From: Acidobacteriota bacterium
Lineage (GTDB): Bacteria; Acidobacteriota; Terriglobia; Terriglobales; Acidobacteriaceae
Reading direction: 5' to 3'
Length of the DNA stretch: 64,000 nucleotides
Assembly (NCBI GenBank): GCA_021779935.1
Contig: JAJXZT010000027.1
Span: 1 to 64,000 of the forward strand
Position numbers and translations under genes: made by a program. Below, piece after piece: positions 46,107-54,475 of this stretch; within the stretch, counting starts at the first letter, position 1; every line of letters begins with the position of its first letter. Under the pieces are notes generated by a model. The model had not been told where the DNA came from, searched no databases, and saw only the letters and a list, made by a program, of their open reading frames with translations.

Positions 46107-46853
46107 ATGTTTGAAGACAGCCTTCTGGAATCGGGAGGGAAGCTCAAGAAGGGCAACCCATGGACGACTGCTCTGTCGTTCCTTTTGCAGGTTGGCCTGA
46201 TTGGCGTGATGGTCCTCATCCCCCTGATTTACACTGATGCACTTCCCAAGCAACAGTTGATGACGTTCCTGGTGGCTCCACCACCTCCACCTCCACCCCC
46301 ACCCCCACCGGCCGCAACTCCGCAGGTCCACATCCAGAAAGTGGTCAGCGAACTTGATAACGGCCAGCTCCGTACTCCCACCGCGATCCCTAAAAAGATT
46401 GCGATGATCAAGGAAGAAGAGCAACCGCCGAGTGGCGGCGGTGTAACGGGCGGCGTCGTTGGTGGTGTGGCAGGCGGATCGCTGGGTGGTGTTCTTGGTG
46501 GCGTAATCGGCGGCATCGTAAACTCAGCGCCGGTGGCCGTGCCCAAGATCCAGACCCCGCAACGTGTCCGCGTTTCTCAAGGTGTGTCGCAAGGCTTGCT
46601 GATACACCAGGTGAGACCGCAATATCCGCCGCTGGCTCGTCAGGCCCGTATTCAGGGCTCGGTGATCCTGCAGGCCGTCATCAGCAAAGATGGAACGATT
46701 CAGAACCTCCGCTTGGTCAGCGGTCACCCAATGCTGGCCCCGGCGGCGATCGATGCCGTAAAGCAGTGGCGTTACAAGCCCTACTACCTGAACGGCGAAC
46801 CGGTCGAGGTGGAGACCCAGATTACGGTCAACTTCACCCTGGCTGGCGGTTAA
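46107..46853 (+). CDS. tonB: Energy transducer TonB with glycine-zipper segment
   Basis: A 248-residue TonB. It has an N-terminal helix (about 21-42) and a poly-proline run at 58-68. Residues 110-137 are an unusual glycine-rich, hydrophobic stretch with GGV repeats. The C-terminal TonB domain covers about 165-248 (HQVRPQYPPLARQARIQGSV, AVKQWRYKPYYLNG). It transmits proton-motive force from ExbBD to outer-membrane receptors. The ExbB and ExbD genes follow directly, though no TonB-dependent receptor is in the window. Confidence 0.93.
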   Translation: MFEDSLLESGGKLKKGNPWTTALSFLLQVGLIGVMVLIPLIYTDALPKQQLMTFLVAPPPPPPPPPPPAATPQVHIQKVVSELDNGQLRTPTAIPKKIAMIKEEEQPPSGGGVTGGVVGGVAGGSLGGVLGGVIGGIVNSAPVAVPKIQTPQRVRVSQGVSQGLLIHQVRPQYPPLARQARIQGSVILQAVISKDGTIQNLRLVSGHPMLAPAAIDAVKQWRYKPYYLNGEPVEVETQITVNFTLAGG

Positions 46854-47034
46854 ACCCAGGCCGCGCTCGGGACTACGCGTGCGGAAGTGAAGTGGTGAGG
46901 ACGTAACGTCCGTCTGCCATGCGCTTCCCGATTGCGTTCTCTTCGGGCTGCATGTAAGCCGGACTGCCGAAGCAAGTACGCCACGCCATCCGGACCGATC
47001 AACCATTGACCCGCGACGCCAGGCGCCGAGGGTA

Positions 47035-47057
47035 GAGGTTCTCCCGAGGAGAACCTC
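47035..47057 (+). other. Leader hairpin upstream of exbB
   Basis: GAGGTTCTCC and GGAGAACCTC form a perfect 10-bp stem around CGA, about 80 bases before the exbB ATG. No T-run follows. Nearby, TTCGAA-G-TTCGAA (47094-47106) is a direct repeat of a palindrome. Either could regulate exbBD relative to tonB. Confidence 0.6.
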
Positions 47058-47134
47058 AGGGTATGCGCAGCCCCTCAATTCTGTGCAACGACATTCGAAG
47101 TTCGAAAAGAGTTCCTGAGGAGGAAATTCAACTC

Positions 47135-47881
47135 ATGTTTCTCGCACTTGCAACCCTTATGTACAGCAACATTCACACTGTTGCTCTCTGGATGTTCCAG
47201 GAAGCCCAAATCGGCTGGGATCCCATTTCGATGTGGAAGCAGATGGGCTGGCTGGCCCGCATCGTCGTTATCGTTCTGTTCATCATGTCCGGCTGGTCCA
47301 TCGGCGTCATGATCGATCGTGCGATGGCGTTCAGCGCTGCCCGCAAGCAGTCCCGCTCTTTCGCCCCGGCAGTCGCCGGCGCCCTGCGTGATGGCAAGAT
47401 CGAAGAAGCGATCAAGGTTGCCGAGCGCAACAAGAAGAGCCACCTGGCCAAGGTAGTCACCGCCGGCCTGCAGGAATTCAAGGCCCACGGCGAATCCACC
47501 GACATCCCCGGCGAACAGATCGAAGCCTCCAAGCGCGCGCTCGAGCGGGCTGAAGCCATCGTTCACGCCGAGTTGAAGCGTGGTCTTGGCAGCCTTGCCA
47601 CCATCGGCTCCACCGCACCCTTCGTCGGTCTGTTCGGAACCGTCGTCGGCATCTTGAACGCCTTCCAGTCGATCTCGACCAATAAGGCGACCGGTCTCGG
47701 CGCAGTAGCCGGTGGTATTTCGGAAGCCCTCGTAACGACCGCCGTCGGTCTGTTCGTGGCCATCCCTGCCGTCTGGATGTTCAACTACTTCACCAACCGC
47801 GTGGAAGCGTTCGACGTGGAGATGGACAACAGCTCGAGCGAGCTGATCGACTACTTCCTGAAGCGCCGCAACCGCAAGTAA
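47135..47881 (+). CDS. exbB: MotA/TolQ/ExbB proton channel family protein
   Basis: A 248-residue three-helix proton channel subunit. Helix 1 is around 28-50 (IVVIVLFIMSGWSIGVMID). Helices 2 and 3 lie in LGSLATIGSTAPFVGLFGTVVGI and SEALVTTAVGLFVAIPAVWMFNYF, with the conserved family Thr/Ser-lined pore. AGGAGG lies 11 bases before the ATG at 47135. Synteny with tonB and two exbD genes supports ExbB rather than TolQ. Confidence 0.94.
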   Translation: MFLALATLMYSNIHTVALWMFQEAQIGWDPISMWKQMGWLARIVVIVLFIMSGWSIGVMIDRAMAFSAARKQSRSFAPAVAGALRDGKIEEAIKVAERNKKSHLAKVVTAGLQEFKAHGESTDIPGEQIEASKRALERAEAIVHAELKRGLGSLATIGSTAPFVGLFGTVVGILNAFQSISTNKATGLGAVAGGISEALVTTAVGLFVAIPAVWMFNYFTNRVEAFDVEMDNSSSELIDYFLKRRNRK

Positions 47882-47907
47882 CTCGAGCATTGGGAGTGTA
47901 GACGTCT

Positions 47908-48378
47908 ATGGCGAAGGAAAAGAGCAAAAAGCACCGCATGGCAGCGGTCAACTCGGACATCAACGTGACTCCGATGGTGGACGTGATGCTGGTGCTGCTG
48001 ATCATCTTCATGGTGATCACGCCAATGCTCCAAAAGGGCGTTAGCGTGGAACTCGTGAAGACTGATAACCCGATCCAGATGCCCGATGCCGATAAGGAAG
48101 ACGCAGTCCTCGTAGCCGTTATGCGCGACGGGACAATCTTCCTCGGTTCGGACAAGATCGCGGCGGATCAGCTCACCTCGAAGGTCAAGGACCAACTGGC
48201 GAACAAGACCGACAAGCGCATCTTTATCAAGGCCGATGCCCGCGCCAAGTACGGCGATGTCGTCGATGTAGTCGACAACGTTCGTGCCGCGGGAGTCGAT
48301 GAAGTCGGCCTCTTGACGGAGCAGCGCAAGCAGAGCTCGTTCGAAACACCACCCCCACCGGCGGGCGGCGTTCAGTAG
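47908..48378 (+). CDS. exbD: Biopolymer transporter ExbD (first copy)
   Basis: A 156-residue single-span protein. The N-terminal SDINVTPMVDVMLVLLIIFMVITPM has the functional Asp (D25) in the helix. A periplasmic domain follows (RIFIKADARAKYGDVVDVVDNVRAAG). The C-terminus is Pro-rich (ETPPPPAGGVQ). It begins 26 bases after exbB. Confidence 0.95.
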   Translation: MAKEKSKKHRMAAVNSDINVTPMVDVMLVLLIIFMVITPMLQKGVSVELVKTDNPIQMPDADKEDAVLVAVMRDGTIFLGSDKIAADQLTSKVKDQLANKTDKRIFIKADARAKYGDVVDVVDNVRAAGVDEVGLLTEQRKQSSFETPPPPAGGVQ

Positions 48379-48391
48379 AGAGGATTTAGTT

Positions 48392-48835
48392 ATGGCAATG
48401 GCCGTTGGAGGAGGGCAAGGCGGTCCCTCCGCAAACATCAACGTTACTCCGCTGATCGACGTGTTGCTGGTGCTGCTGATCATCTTCATGGTCATCACGC
48501 CGTTGACTCCGAAGGGCCTTGACGCGCTGGTACCTCAGCCGCCCAAGAAGGATCAGCAAAAGCAGCAGGATGTTGATCAGCGCACCATCGTGATCCAGGT
48601 CATGAGAGGCGGTGGCGATCACCCAGCTCTCAAGATCAATCAGGACGACGTTACGTGGGAAAATCTGCAAGGCAGATTGACGGACATCTTCAAGACCCGC
48701 GCCGAAAAGGTCGCGTTCGTAAAAGGTGATCCCGATCTCCCGTATGCCGATGTCGCCCAGGTGATCGATATGGCCCATGCCGCCGGCGTGGACAAAATCG
48801 GACTGATCACGAAGGCCGTCGAAGCCGGTAATTAA
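48392..48835 (+). CDS. exbD: Biopolymer transporter ExbD (second copy)
   Basis: A 147-residue paralogue of the preceding gene, 13 bases downstream. SANINVTPLIDVLLVLLIIFMVITPL has the functional Asp (D21 by count). The periplasmic part differs (Gln-rich KKDQQKQQDVDQ, then VAFVKGDPDLPYADVAQVID). Tandem ExbD genes suggest a heterodimer in the channel, as seen in several phyla. Confidence 0.94.
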   Translation: MAMAVGGGQGGPSANINVTPLIDVLLVLLIIFMVITPLTPKGLDALVPQPPKKDQQKQQDVDQRTIVIQVMRGGGDHPALKINQDDVTWENLQGRLTDIFKTRAEKVAFVKGDPDLPYADVAQVIDMAHAAGVDKIGLITKAVEAGN

Positions 48836-48840
48836 TCTCC

Positions 48841-48872
48841 GCGTGGCCGCACCCTCCGGGGTGCGGCCGCAC
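48841..48872 (+). other. Strong hairpin after the second exbD
   Basis: GGCCGCACCC and GGGTGCGGCC form a 10-bp stem around TCCG (a UNCG-type tetraloop), just after the exbD stop. A short T-run (TTTT, 48881-48884) occurs only some 12 bases later, so it may be an RNA-stabilising 3' end or a weak terminator. Confidence 0.55.
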
Positions 48873-49071
48873 ACGGAATCTTTTCGCCGGGCGGATTCGT
48901 AGCCGCTTCGGCGCAAAAAGCTCCGCGAGAGTGCCGGAACGACCGGCGACAGCGTGTACCTTCAGCCAATGCTGAAGCCACGTTCGCCGAAAGGGCCTTG
49001 GTGCGAAGCCTCCCCGACATTCGGCGTGCCGGGATTCGACCACCCGACTTTGCAACGGAAGGTGATACCTC

Positions 49072-49878
49072 ATGAACAGAAGCGTACGCGTGCTGGTCGG
49101 CCTTGCGGTCCTGATCACGATGCTTTCGGCTGCTGGCTGCACCAAGCTGAAAGCGCGTGACCAGCTCAACAAGGGCGTCCAGTCCTATAAGAACGCCCAG
49201 TACGAAGCGGCGATCGAGCACTTTAAGAATGCGGTCGCGTTAGACCCGAGCCTTATCAATGCACGGCTGTACTTGGCCACGGCCTATGCGCAGCAGTACA
49301 TTCCGGGTGCCGACACCGAAGACAACAACCGGATGGGCAGCCAGGCGATCGATGAGTACAAGAAGGTTCTGGAAGCCGATCCAAAGAACATTGGCTCGGT
49401 GAAGGGAATCGCTTACCTGTACCTCCAGATGAAGAATTTCGATCAGGCCAAGGAGTACTACAAAAAGGCAACCGAGATCGATCCCAATGATCCGGAAGCT
49501 TACTACTCCGTTGCCGTCATCGACTGGACGCAGGCCTACCAGATGCGTATGGACGCTCGTGCCAAGCTGGGCCTGAAGCCGACCGACGAACTGAAAGACA
49601 AGAAGGTCTGCGCGGCAGTCAAGGCAGCAAACTCGGACAAGGTTGAAGAGGGCATGACTGAATTAGAGAAAGCCCTCCAGCTGCGTCCTGACTACGATGA
49701 CGCTATGGCGTACTTGAACCTGCTGTATCGCGAGCGCGCCGATTACGAATGCGATGATCCGCAAGCCCGTGCGGCTGACCTCAAGACGGCCGATGAATGG
49801 GTCGACAAGACCCTGGCCACCAAGAAGGCCAAAGCCGATAAAGCTTCGGGTGTTGGCGGCATCGTCATGAACAAGTAG
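49072..49878 (+). CDS. TPR-repeat lipoprotein
   Basis: A 268-residue lipoprotein. The signal ends MLSAAGC-TKL, a lipobox. TPR helix pairs follow from 29 (DQLNKGVQSYKNAQYEAAIEHF, then VKGIAYLYLQMKNFDQAKEYY and later repeats). The conserved Ala, Gly and Pro positions of TPRs are visible. It is probably transcribed with the ExbBD genes, and may be an outer-membrane scaffold for them. That role is inference from position. Confidence 0.85.
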   Translation: MNRSVRVLVGLAVLITMLSAAGCTKLKARDQLNKGVQSYKNAQYEAAIEHFKNAVALDPSLINARLYLATAYAQQYIPGADTEDNNRMGSQAIDEYKKVLEADPKNIGSVKGIAYLYLQMKNFDQAKEYYKKATEIDPNDPEAYYSVAVIDWTQAYQMRMDARAKLGLKPTDELKDKKVCAAVKAANSDKVEEGMTELEKALQLRPDYDDAMAYLNLLYRERADYECDDPQARAADLKTADEWVDKTLATKKAKADKASGVGGIVMNK

Positions 49879-49900
49879 TTTGTAACCGTACTGTTTTGAA

Positions 49901-50002
49901 GCGCGACGGCGTGACCACGCCGTCACGCTGATGTGCCACGGTAGTGGCACTGCTTGTTGTACGTACCTCCTCAGCAAGAGCCTCTCACCCGAGAGGCTCT
50001 TG
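49901..50002 (+). terminator. Three consecutive hairpins, the last a terminator
   Basis: GACGGCGT/ACGCCGTC (49905-49924) and GTGCCAC/GTGGCAC with loop GGTA (49933-49950) precede CAAGAGCCTCTC/GAGAGGCTCTTG with loop ACCC (49975-50002). The last is followed by TCATTT. The 12-bp last stem closes the Ton-TPR operon. Confidence 0.75.
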
Positions 50003-50126
50003 TCATTTATGTCCCCAACTACGCACTCGGGTCGCTGACAACCGCCATCGCCGCCTGATACGATTTCCAACGCTGGGGATGCGTTTCTGCATCGTTCTTC
50101 TCATACCTCAGCGGAGCAGCGCTTTC

Positions 50127-51665
50127 ATGTTCAAGCGAATCCTGATTGCCAATCGCGGCGAAATTGCCGTTCGCATCATCCGCGCCTGTCGCGAAATGGG
50201 TGTGGAATCCGTGGCCGTCTACTCTGACGTTGATCGCGGGTCGCTGCACGTGCGCAAGGCTGATTACGCCTACCATATCGGTCCCGCGCAGGCCAGCGAG
50301 TCCTACCTCAACATGGAGAAGATTCTCGACGTCGCTCGTCGCAGTGGCGCGGAAGCCATCCATCCCGGTTATGGATTCCTCTCGGAAAATGCGCGCTTTG
50401 CGCATGCCTGCGAAGAGGCTGGCATCAAGTTCATCGGCCCCAAGGCGTCGTCCATGGAGATGATGGGCTCCAAGACGCGGGCCCGTCAGAACATGAAGAA
50501 GGCCGGAGTGCCGTTCGTCCCGGGAACCGAGAAAGGCCTCGAAAGCTTCGAACAGGCCGAACGTTTCGCAGGACAGGTCGGCTACCCCATCATGCTGAAA
50601 GCCGCAGCTGGCGGAGGCGGCAAGGGGATGCGCTTGGTGCGCTCCGCTGCCGACCTCAAATCGGCGCTCGAAGCCACACAAAGCGAAGCTCAGCGCGCCT
50701 TTGGCGACAACGAGGTCTACATTGAGAAATACATCGAGAATCCGCGTCACATCGAGATGCAGATTCTTGCCGACGAGCACGGCAACACTGTTTATCTCGG
50801 CGAGCGCGAATGTTCCGTGCAGCGCCGCCATCAGAAGGTGCTGGAAGAATCGCCTTCTCCAATCGTCGACCCGGACATGCGGCGGCGGATGGGCGAAATC
50901 GCGGTGCGTGTCGCGCAGGCTGCCGGATACACCAACGCCGGCACGGTCGAATTTCTTGCCGATCAAAACAAGAATTTCTACTTCCTGGAAATGAACACGC
51001 GCTTACAGGTGGAGCATCCCGTGACGGAGCTTGTCACTGGGCTCGACCTCGTACACCTGCAACTGCGTATTGCTGCTGGCGAGCCTCTCCCGTTTCGCCA
51101 GCAGGACATCACCATCCGCGGCCACGCCATCGAGTGCCGCATCTATGCCGAGGACCCCGACAACAATTTCTTTCCCTCGCCGGGAAAAATCACACGCCTC
51201 ATCTCGCCCTCCGGTCCGGGCATTCGCCGCGACAGCGGCATGTATGAGGGCTGGGTGGTTCCGCTCGACTACGATCCTCTCCTGGCCAAACTCATCGGTT
51301 TCGCCGAAACCCGCGAGCAGGCCATCAACCGCTTGCGCCGTGCGCTGGTGGAGTACTTCGTCGGCGGCATCAAGACCAACATCCCGCTCTTCCGCCGCAT
51401 TCTGCTCGACCCTGATTTCCAGGCCGGCCGTCTCGACACGGGGTTCCTCGAACGCCTGCTGCAAAAGGATCCTGTCGCCGATGATCGCACCAGGGAACGC
51501 ATTCCGATTGCGGCCATTGCGGCGGCCATCTTTGCGGCAGCCGATCCCAAGCCAGTGCTGGCGCCCGCTGCGGGAGCCGCGACAAACTCACGAGACGGTG
51601 GCCGCCCGGCAACCGATCAAGCTTCGGACTGGAAGCGCACCGCGCGTGCGGAGGCGCTGCGCTAG
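50127..51665 (+). CDS. accC: Biotin carboxylase subunit
   Basis: A 512-residue ATP-grasp enzyme that carboxylates biotin. MFKRILIANRGEIAVRIIRAC, LSENARFAHAC, the Gly-rich AAAGGGGKGMRLV, ECSVQRRHQKVLEESPS and MNTRLQVEHPVTE are intact. Classic AccC is about 450 residues; the extra 60 form an Ala-rich C-terminus. The biotin carrier gene follows after 13 bases. The pair might serve acetyl-CoA carboxylase with AccD, or another acyl-CoA carboxylase. The start at 50127 matches the universal N-terminus. Confidence 0.93.
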   Translation: MFKRILIANRGEIAVRIIRACREMGVESVAVYSDVDRGSLHVRKADYAYHIGPAQASESYLNMEKILDVARRSGAEAIHPGYGFLSENARFAHACEEAGIKFIGPKASSMEMMGSKTRARQNMKKAGVPFVPGTEKGLESFEQAERFAGQVGYPIMLKAAAGGGGKGMRLVRSAADLKSALEATQSEAQRAFGDNEVYIEKYIENPRHIEMQILADEHGNTVYLGERECSVQRRHQKVLEESPSPIVDPDMRRRMGEIAVRVAQAAGYTNAGTVEFLADQNKNFYFLEMNTRLQVEHPVTELVTGLDLVHLQLRIAAGEPLPFRQQDITIRGHAIECRIYAEDPDNNFFPSPGKITRLISPSGPGIRRDSGMYEGWVVPLDYDPLLAKLIGFAETREQAINRLRRALVEYFVGGIKTNIPLFRRILLDPDFQAGRLDTGFLERLLQKDPVADDRTRERIPIAAIAAAIFAAADPKPVLAPAAGAATNSRDGGRPATDQASDWKRTARAEALR

Positions 51666-51678
51666 CGGCGGAGAAAAT

Positions 51679-52179
51679 ATGATCTACGAAGTCAGCATCA
51701 ACGGAACGCCCCATCGCGTCGAACTGCTGAAGGGCGACAAAACCTGGACCTGCCGCGTCGACGAGAGCGAAATGGAAATCGATGCGGCCTTCACCGCTCG
51801 CGACGTGCTCTCCATCCTCATCGGCGGCAAGGCCTTTGAAATCAAGCGTGAGTATTCGCTCAACGGCGAACTGCACGTAGTGATCGGTTCGGAACGCTTC
51901 TCCAGCGAAGTCCGTGACCCGCGTTCACTGAAGGCGCGACGTGCAGCCTATGCGGGTGCGGAAGGTCCTGCGAAACTCACTTCGCCGATGCCGGGAAAGG
52001 TCGTGCGCATTCTTGCCCCTGAGAAATCGGAAGTGGAAGCCGGGCAAGGCGTCATCGTGGTTGAAGCCATGAAGATGCAGAATGAACTCAAGTCGCCGAA
52101 AAAGGGCGTTGTGCAGAAGATCACCGTGGCGGAAGGTACTGCCGTTAACTCCGGCGACACGCTGGCGATCATCGAATAG
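51679..52179 (+). CDS. Biotin carboxyl carrier protein-like subunit
   Basis: A 166-residue protein with a C-terminal biotinyl domain (about 97-166). The biotinylation motif is VVEAMKMQNE, with PMPGKV and the matching second half. The N-terminal 90 residues (MIYEVSINGTPHRVELLKGD and WTCRVDES) differ from classical AccB, which has a Pro/Ala-rich linker. They resemble the carrier part of propionyl-CoA-type or oxaloacetate decarboxylase-type enzymes. The partner is the biotin carboxylase 13 bases upstream. Confidence 0.85.
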   Translation: MIYEVSINGTPHRVELLKGDKTWTCRVDESEMEIDAAFTARDVLSILIGGKAFEIKREYSLNGELHVVIGSERFSSEVRDPRSLKARRAAYAGAEGPAKLTSPMPGKVVRILAPEKSEVEAGQGVIVVEAMKMQNELKSPKKGVVQKITVAEGTAVNSGDTLAIIE

Positions 52180-52203
52180 CCCGCTCGAATCGCACAATAA
52201 AAT

Positions 52204-52232
52204 GCCCCGCGTGCTGCGGGGCCATTGTAGTT
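52204..52232 (-). terminator. Terminator between biotin carrier and PPIase genes
   Basis: GCCCCGC and GCGGGGC pair around a 5-base loop. On the minus strand ATTTTATT follows, ending the PPIase transcript; on the plus strand the T-run is poorer. Confidence 0.75.
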
Positions 52233-52246
52233 ACGAAAAGTCGTCT

Positions 52247-53314
52247 TTACTGGTTGGAGCCGGCGTTCTTCAGAATCTCGTCGGCCAGGTAGTTTTCAAT
52301 CGACGCGCTATTGCGCAGCGACTCGTAATAGGCGCTCTTCAGCAACTGTTCGCGGCGATCGCGAAGCTGCTCGCGGATGGCCTGCTGCACGCGCGGATCG
52401 TTGAGTTCGCGCTGTCCCGCCGGTTCCTTCGAAATCAGCTTGATGATGCGATAGCCGAAAACCTGGTGCGTGCTGGGGTCGAGCGCCGGAAGCGCCGCCG
52501 TGTACTGCCCGGGCTTCAGCTTGGAGATCGCCTCAAACGCCTGTTTATCGGACTTCAGCGACGATTCCGGGATGAACCCCAGGTCGCCGCCCGTGGCCGA
52601 TGTCTCGGGTTGTTCGCTGTAGTTCATCGCCACCGTGGCGAAATCCTCGCCGCTGTCCAGCCGGTTCACCAGCATCTGGATTTTCTTCTTCGCGTCGGCT
52701 GCGTTCTGCGCCTTGTCGTTTTTCAGGTTGCGAACCTGCGGATTCGGCTGCGTCGTTACCAGGATCTGTGCCAGGTGATACTGCGGCTCGATCAGGTTGA
52801 ACTCGGCCTTGTGCTGGTTGTAGTAGTTCGTTATGTCGGCATCGGTGATGTTGATCTTCGACGTGATCTCTTTGTTCATCACCTTGTCGATCGTGATCGA
52901 GCGGCGCAAGTCGCGCTTGAAGTCATCGAGCGTGATCCCGCGGTCCTTCAATCGCTGGTCGAATTCTTCTTTGGTGTAAGGCGCCTTGATCTCGTTCAGC
53001 TTGCTTTCCACCTCTTCGTCGGTGGCCAGAAGGCCGAGCTTTTCGGCGCGCTGCATCAGGATCTCGTTGTCGATCAACTCGCGCAGGATGCTGAGTTTCA
53101 GGCTCATCGCCTGTTCTTCGGAGGGCTGTTGCGGAGCGCCCTGCGTCTGATTGCGATAATATTTCTCGACTTCGGCGCGTGTGATCTTCCGGCCATTGAC
53201 GCGCGCCCACACTTCGTCGCCGCCCTGCTTGCCTTTGCAGCTGAGCACAACCAACAGGGACACTGCCGCCGTCAACATCAGCGCCATCCCTATCCATTTT
53301 GTCGTGCGATTCAA
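52247..53314 (-). CDS. SurA-like peptidylprolyl isomerase lipoprotein
   Basis: A 355-residue periplasmic chaperone. The signal ends LLVVLSC-KGK (lipobox). An N-terminal helical chaperone part (VNGRKITRAEVEKYYRNQ to about 170) leads to a parvulin PPIase domain (QYHLAQILVTT, FATVAMNYSEQPETSATGGDLGFIP). It probably helps fold outer-membrane proteins such as LptD, encoded 3 kb away. I chose the TTG at 53314, with GGAGG 6 bases upstream; the longer reading from 53491 has no signal peptide in place. Confidence 0.9.
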   Translation of the reverse strand: MNRTTKWIGMALMLTAAVSLLVVLSCKGKQGGDEVWARVNGRKITRAEVEKYYRNQTQGAPQQPSEEQAMSLKLSILRELIDNEILMQRAEKLGLLATDEEVESKLNEIKAPYTKEEFDQRLKDRGITLDDFKRDLRRSITIDKVMNKEITSKINITDADITNYYNQHKAEFNLIEPQYHLAQILVTTQPNPQVRNLKNDKAQNAADAKKKIQMLVNRLDSGEDFATVAMNYSEQPETSATGGDLGFIPESSLKSDKQAFEAISKLKPGQYTAALPALDPSTHQVFGYRIIKLISKEPAGQRELNDPRVQQAIREQLRDRREQLLKSAYYESLRNSASIENYLADEILKNAGSNQ

Positions 53315-53375
53315 GTGGGTCCTCCCCGAGATTTCGACTCCATCGCGCATCGCGCGTGGTGCTGAACAAATTGTT

Positions 53376-54299
53376 TTACTTCGAGCCGCTCTTGGCAGCC
53401 GCCGGTGCACTGGCGGCTGGCGCAGACTCGCCCACGTCGGCAAGTGCCTGGTCGAGCACGGCCTTGAAAGCGTCTTCGGATACCGCCCCATCCATCTTCA
53501 TCCCGTTGACGAAGATTGAGGGCGTTGCCTGCACACCCAGCGACTCAGCTTCTTTCATCGAAGCGTCCAACTGTGCATGCGGCTGTTCCTTGATACAGGC
53601 GGTCAGCTTGGTCATGTCCACTGCGTGGCGTTGGCCCATCTGTGTTGCAATGCGGTCCACTTCCGCCTCTTGCACGCCCAGCGGACGCCCGTGGCCGGAG
53701 ATCGACGGCCCGTTGCCATGCACGTAATCCGCAAAGTCCCAGAAAGCGCCCGAGCTCAGGTTCGCCAGGCACTCCGAATCGACGGCCGCGCGTCCCGCCC
53801 ACGGATGAATTTCTACCAGCGGGAAGTCCTTGTAAACCACCTTGATGCGGTCGCCGTAAGTCTTCAACGTGTCGACAATCGTCTCGTGCATACGCGAGCA
53901 GAAGGGACACTGGTAGTCGTCGTACACAACCACCAGGACCTTCGCATCCTTGTTCCCGCGGTATGGACGGCCCTTGATGTCGATCTTGTTCATGATATCG
54001 GCGTAAGGGTCTTTCGTGAGGTCAATCTTGCTCACCGACATCAGCGTCTTGTTGTCTTTGGAAATTAGAAAATCGAGGTCCTTCGTCTTCTGGCCAAGTG
54101 AAAGCGTGACCTTCAGATTGTCGTAACCCGTAAACTCGCTGGGGCTGCGCTGACCCACCGCGATCTTCACGTACGGCGGAACTTGCAGCGTCGAACGAAC
54201 CTGCTGTTCAATACGCAAATTCAAATTTGCAGGCGGGGCTGATTGCGCATGGCAACCCACCGCCAGCAGGCTCAGGGCGATAAAAAGACGACGAAGCAT
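53376..54299 (-). CDS. Periplasmic DsbA-like thiol-disulfide protein
   Basis: A 307-residue protein with a signal peptide ending SLLAVGC-HAQ, possibly a lipoprotein. An N-terminal beta-rich domain (about 20-105) precedes a thioredoxin-like DsbA domain with the active site DDYQCPFC. The cis-Pro is in VQATPSIFVNG. An Ala/Pro/Ser-rich tail follows. It probably oxidises or isomerises periplasmic disulfides. The arrangement of a DsbA-like protein beside a SurA-like PPIase fits envelope protein folding. AGGA is 6 bases before the ATG. Confidence 0.9.
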   Translation of the reverse strand: MLRRLFIALSLLAVGCHAQSAPPANLNLRIEQQVRSTLQVPPYVKIAVGQRSPSEFTGYDNLKVTLSLGQKTKDLDFLISKDNKTLMSVSKIDLTKDPYADIMNKIDIKGRPYRGNKDAKVLVVVYDDYQCPFCSRMHETIVDTLKTYGDRIKVVYKDFPLVEIHPWAGRAAVDSECLANLSSGAFWDFADYVHGNGPSISGHGRPLGVQEAEVDRIATQMGQRHAVDMTKLTACIKEQPHAQLDASMKEAESLGVQATPSIFVNGMKMDGAVSEDAFKAVLDQALADVGESAPAASAPAAAKSGSK

Positions 54300-54475
54300 A
54301 AATTCCTGTACTTGCTTGAAATCGAAGGACATTACGCACAAATTATCTCATGCGCAACGGTCTGCCGACAGAGTTTTCCCCCGGAAGTGCTAGCCCTGAA
54401 AATCTGGAGGCAATGGCCCAGTGTGTCCATCGCCGGGTTGGGTAACCGGAAGCTACTGGGGGTTTCGAGACTGCA

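Noticed and set aside
47094-47106. TTCGAAGTTCGAA as a LexA box upstream of exbB.
   Set aside because: It does not fit the GAAC-N4-GTTC or GTTC-N7-GTTC patterns, and a Ton operon is an unlikely SOS target.
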